Shown piece by piece: positions 63,800 through 64,000 of a stretch of DNA of 64,000 nt (positions are counted from its first letter, which is position 1; each line of letters starts with the position of its first letter). The position numbers were made by a program, and so were the translations under genes. The notes beneath the pieces are model-generated. The model was given only the letters and a program-made list of their open reading frames with translations. It made no database searches and was not told where the DNA came from. Origin of the DNA: CBDFNC01 sp965249895 (GTDB lineage: Bacteria > Pseudomonadota > Gammaproteobacteria > Enterobacterales > CBDFNC01); NCBI GenBank assembly GCA_965249895.1, contig CBDFNC010000002.1:372001-436000 (forward strand), written 5' to 3'.

Positions 63800-64000
63800 A
63801 TGCTAATTATTCACGACTGTTATAGCAAAGAGTTTAAATAGGAAGCCTTAAACTTGATTTCAGATCAAAGCTACAGCATCCAAGAAGCGGCTGACGTACT
63901 AGGCACCAAGACTGACCTGCCATATAATTGGAAGCTGAGAGCCGAAGTAAAAGAGAACTCCTTAGTTAGCTCAGATGAAAAAGCGGAATTATTGGTACTT
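63800..64000 (+). pseudogene. IS3-type transposase OrfA remnant, runs off the window
   Basis: Frame from ATG 63800 reads a short lead then YSKEFK, an in-frame TAG (63839-63841), then EALNLISDQSYSIQEAADVLG, the HTH pattern of IS3-family OrfA, followed by NWKLRAEVKEN and SSDEKAELLVL. The stop and the shortened N-terminus indicate decay, though the downstream end is not visible. It begins about 45 bases after the lanB stop. Confidence 0.7.

Noticed and set aside
63757..63800. Possible additional cluster gene after lanB
   Set aside because: The only coding-like sequence after lanB is the IS3 OrfA remnant with an in-frame stop.

Overview
This 64 kb window looks like chromosomal DNA of a marine gammaproteobacterium, probably Alteromonadales-like. 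The hints are a chitosan/chitin-disaccharide locus of the Vibrio/Photobacterium type, phhAB, an Hcp/Hcr pair with a sigma-54 promoter, RND efflux, a GGDEF/EAL regulator, and many short dispersed GGGAATGACGG-type repeats. The species assignment is inference. Base composition is mid-range, except for a clearly more AT-rich right end (about 54.5-64 kb).

Left part (1-20 kb): the end of a fused two-domain oligopeptide/sugar-type ABC ATPase followed by a GH9 glucosaminidase; two outer-membrane/unknown genes beside a decayed LysR gene; phhB-phhA (phenylalanine hydroxylation); an integral membrane acyltransferase-like protein; a frameshifted EamA permease; a HicAB toxin-antitoxin pair with a frameshifted toxin; a WYL regulator divergent from an epoxide-hydrolase-like enzyme with a palindromic operator between them; an OmdA/YdeI-like gene; a decayed RBBP9-type hydrolase; an MFS permease with divergent LysR; and hcr-hcp, with three NorR-like enhancer sites and a sigma-54 promoter upstream of hcp.

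Middle (20-39 kb): an IS1634-family insertion sequence with recognisable imperfect ends; more decayed genes (solute-binding protein, ChrR-type cupin); LysE exporter; ProX-like binding protein; HAD phosphatase; an orphan LytS/YehU-type kinase; YjeH-like permease; HDAC-family deacetylase; lipoprotein and small beta-barrel; and a TetR - MFP - RND efflux locus.

39-45 kb: three intact initiator tRNA-Met genes (minus strand). Two of them follow tandem arrays of degenerate tRNA-fMet 3' halves, each carrying its own terminator and REP-like hairpin. A large two-PAS GGDEF/EAL protein sits between them.

45-54.5 kb: MaoC-like protein, ABC exporter, a cytochrome P450 plus ABM monooxygenase pair with a divergent ArsR-type regulator, a decayed GNAT gene, and an IS66-family element.

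54.6-64 kb: the most interesting locus, a complete-looking class I lanthipeptide cluster in a Gram-negative background. It has LanC cyclase, a C39-peptidase ABC exporter and an HlyD adaptor, a 54-residue precursor with a GG leader and a single cysteine, and, divergently transcribed, a full-length LanB dehydratase. The cluster lies between the IS66 element and an IS3-type orfA remnant. The expected pathway is ribosomal precursor, dehydration of Ser by LanB, cyclisation onto the single Cys by LanC, then leader removal and export by the C39 transporter with HlyD.
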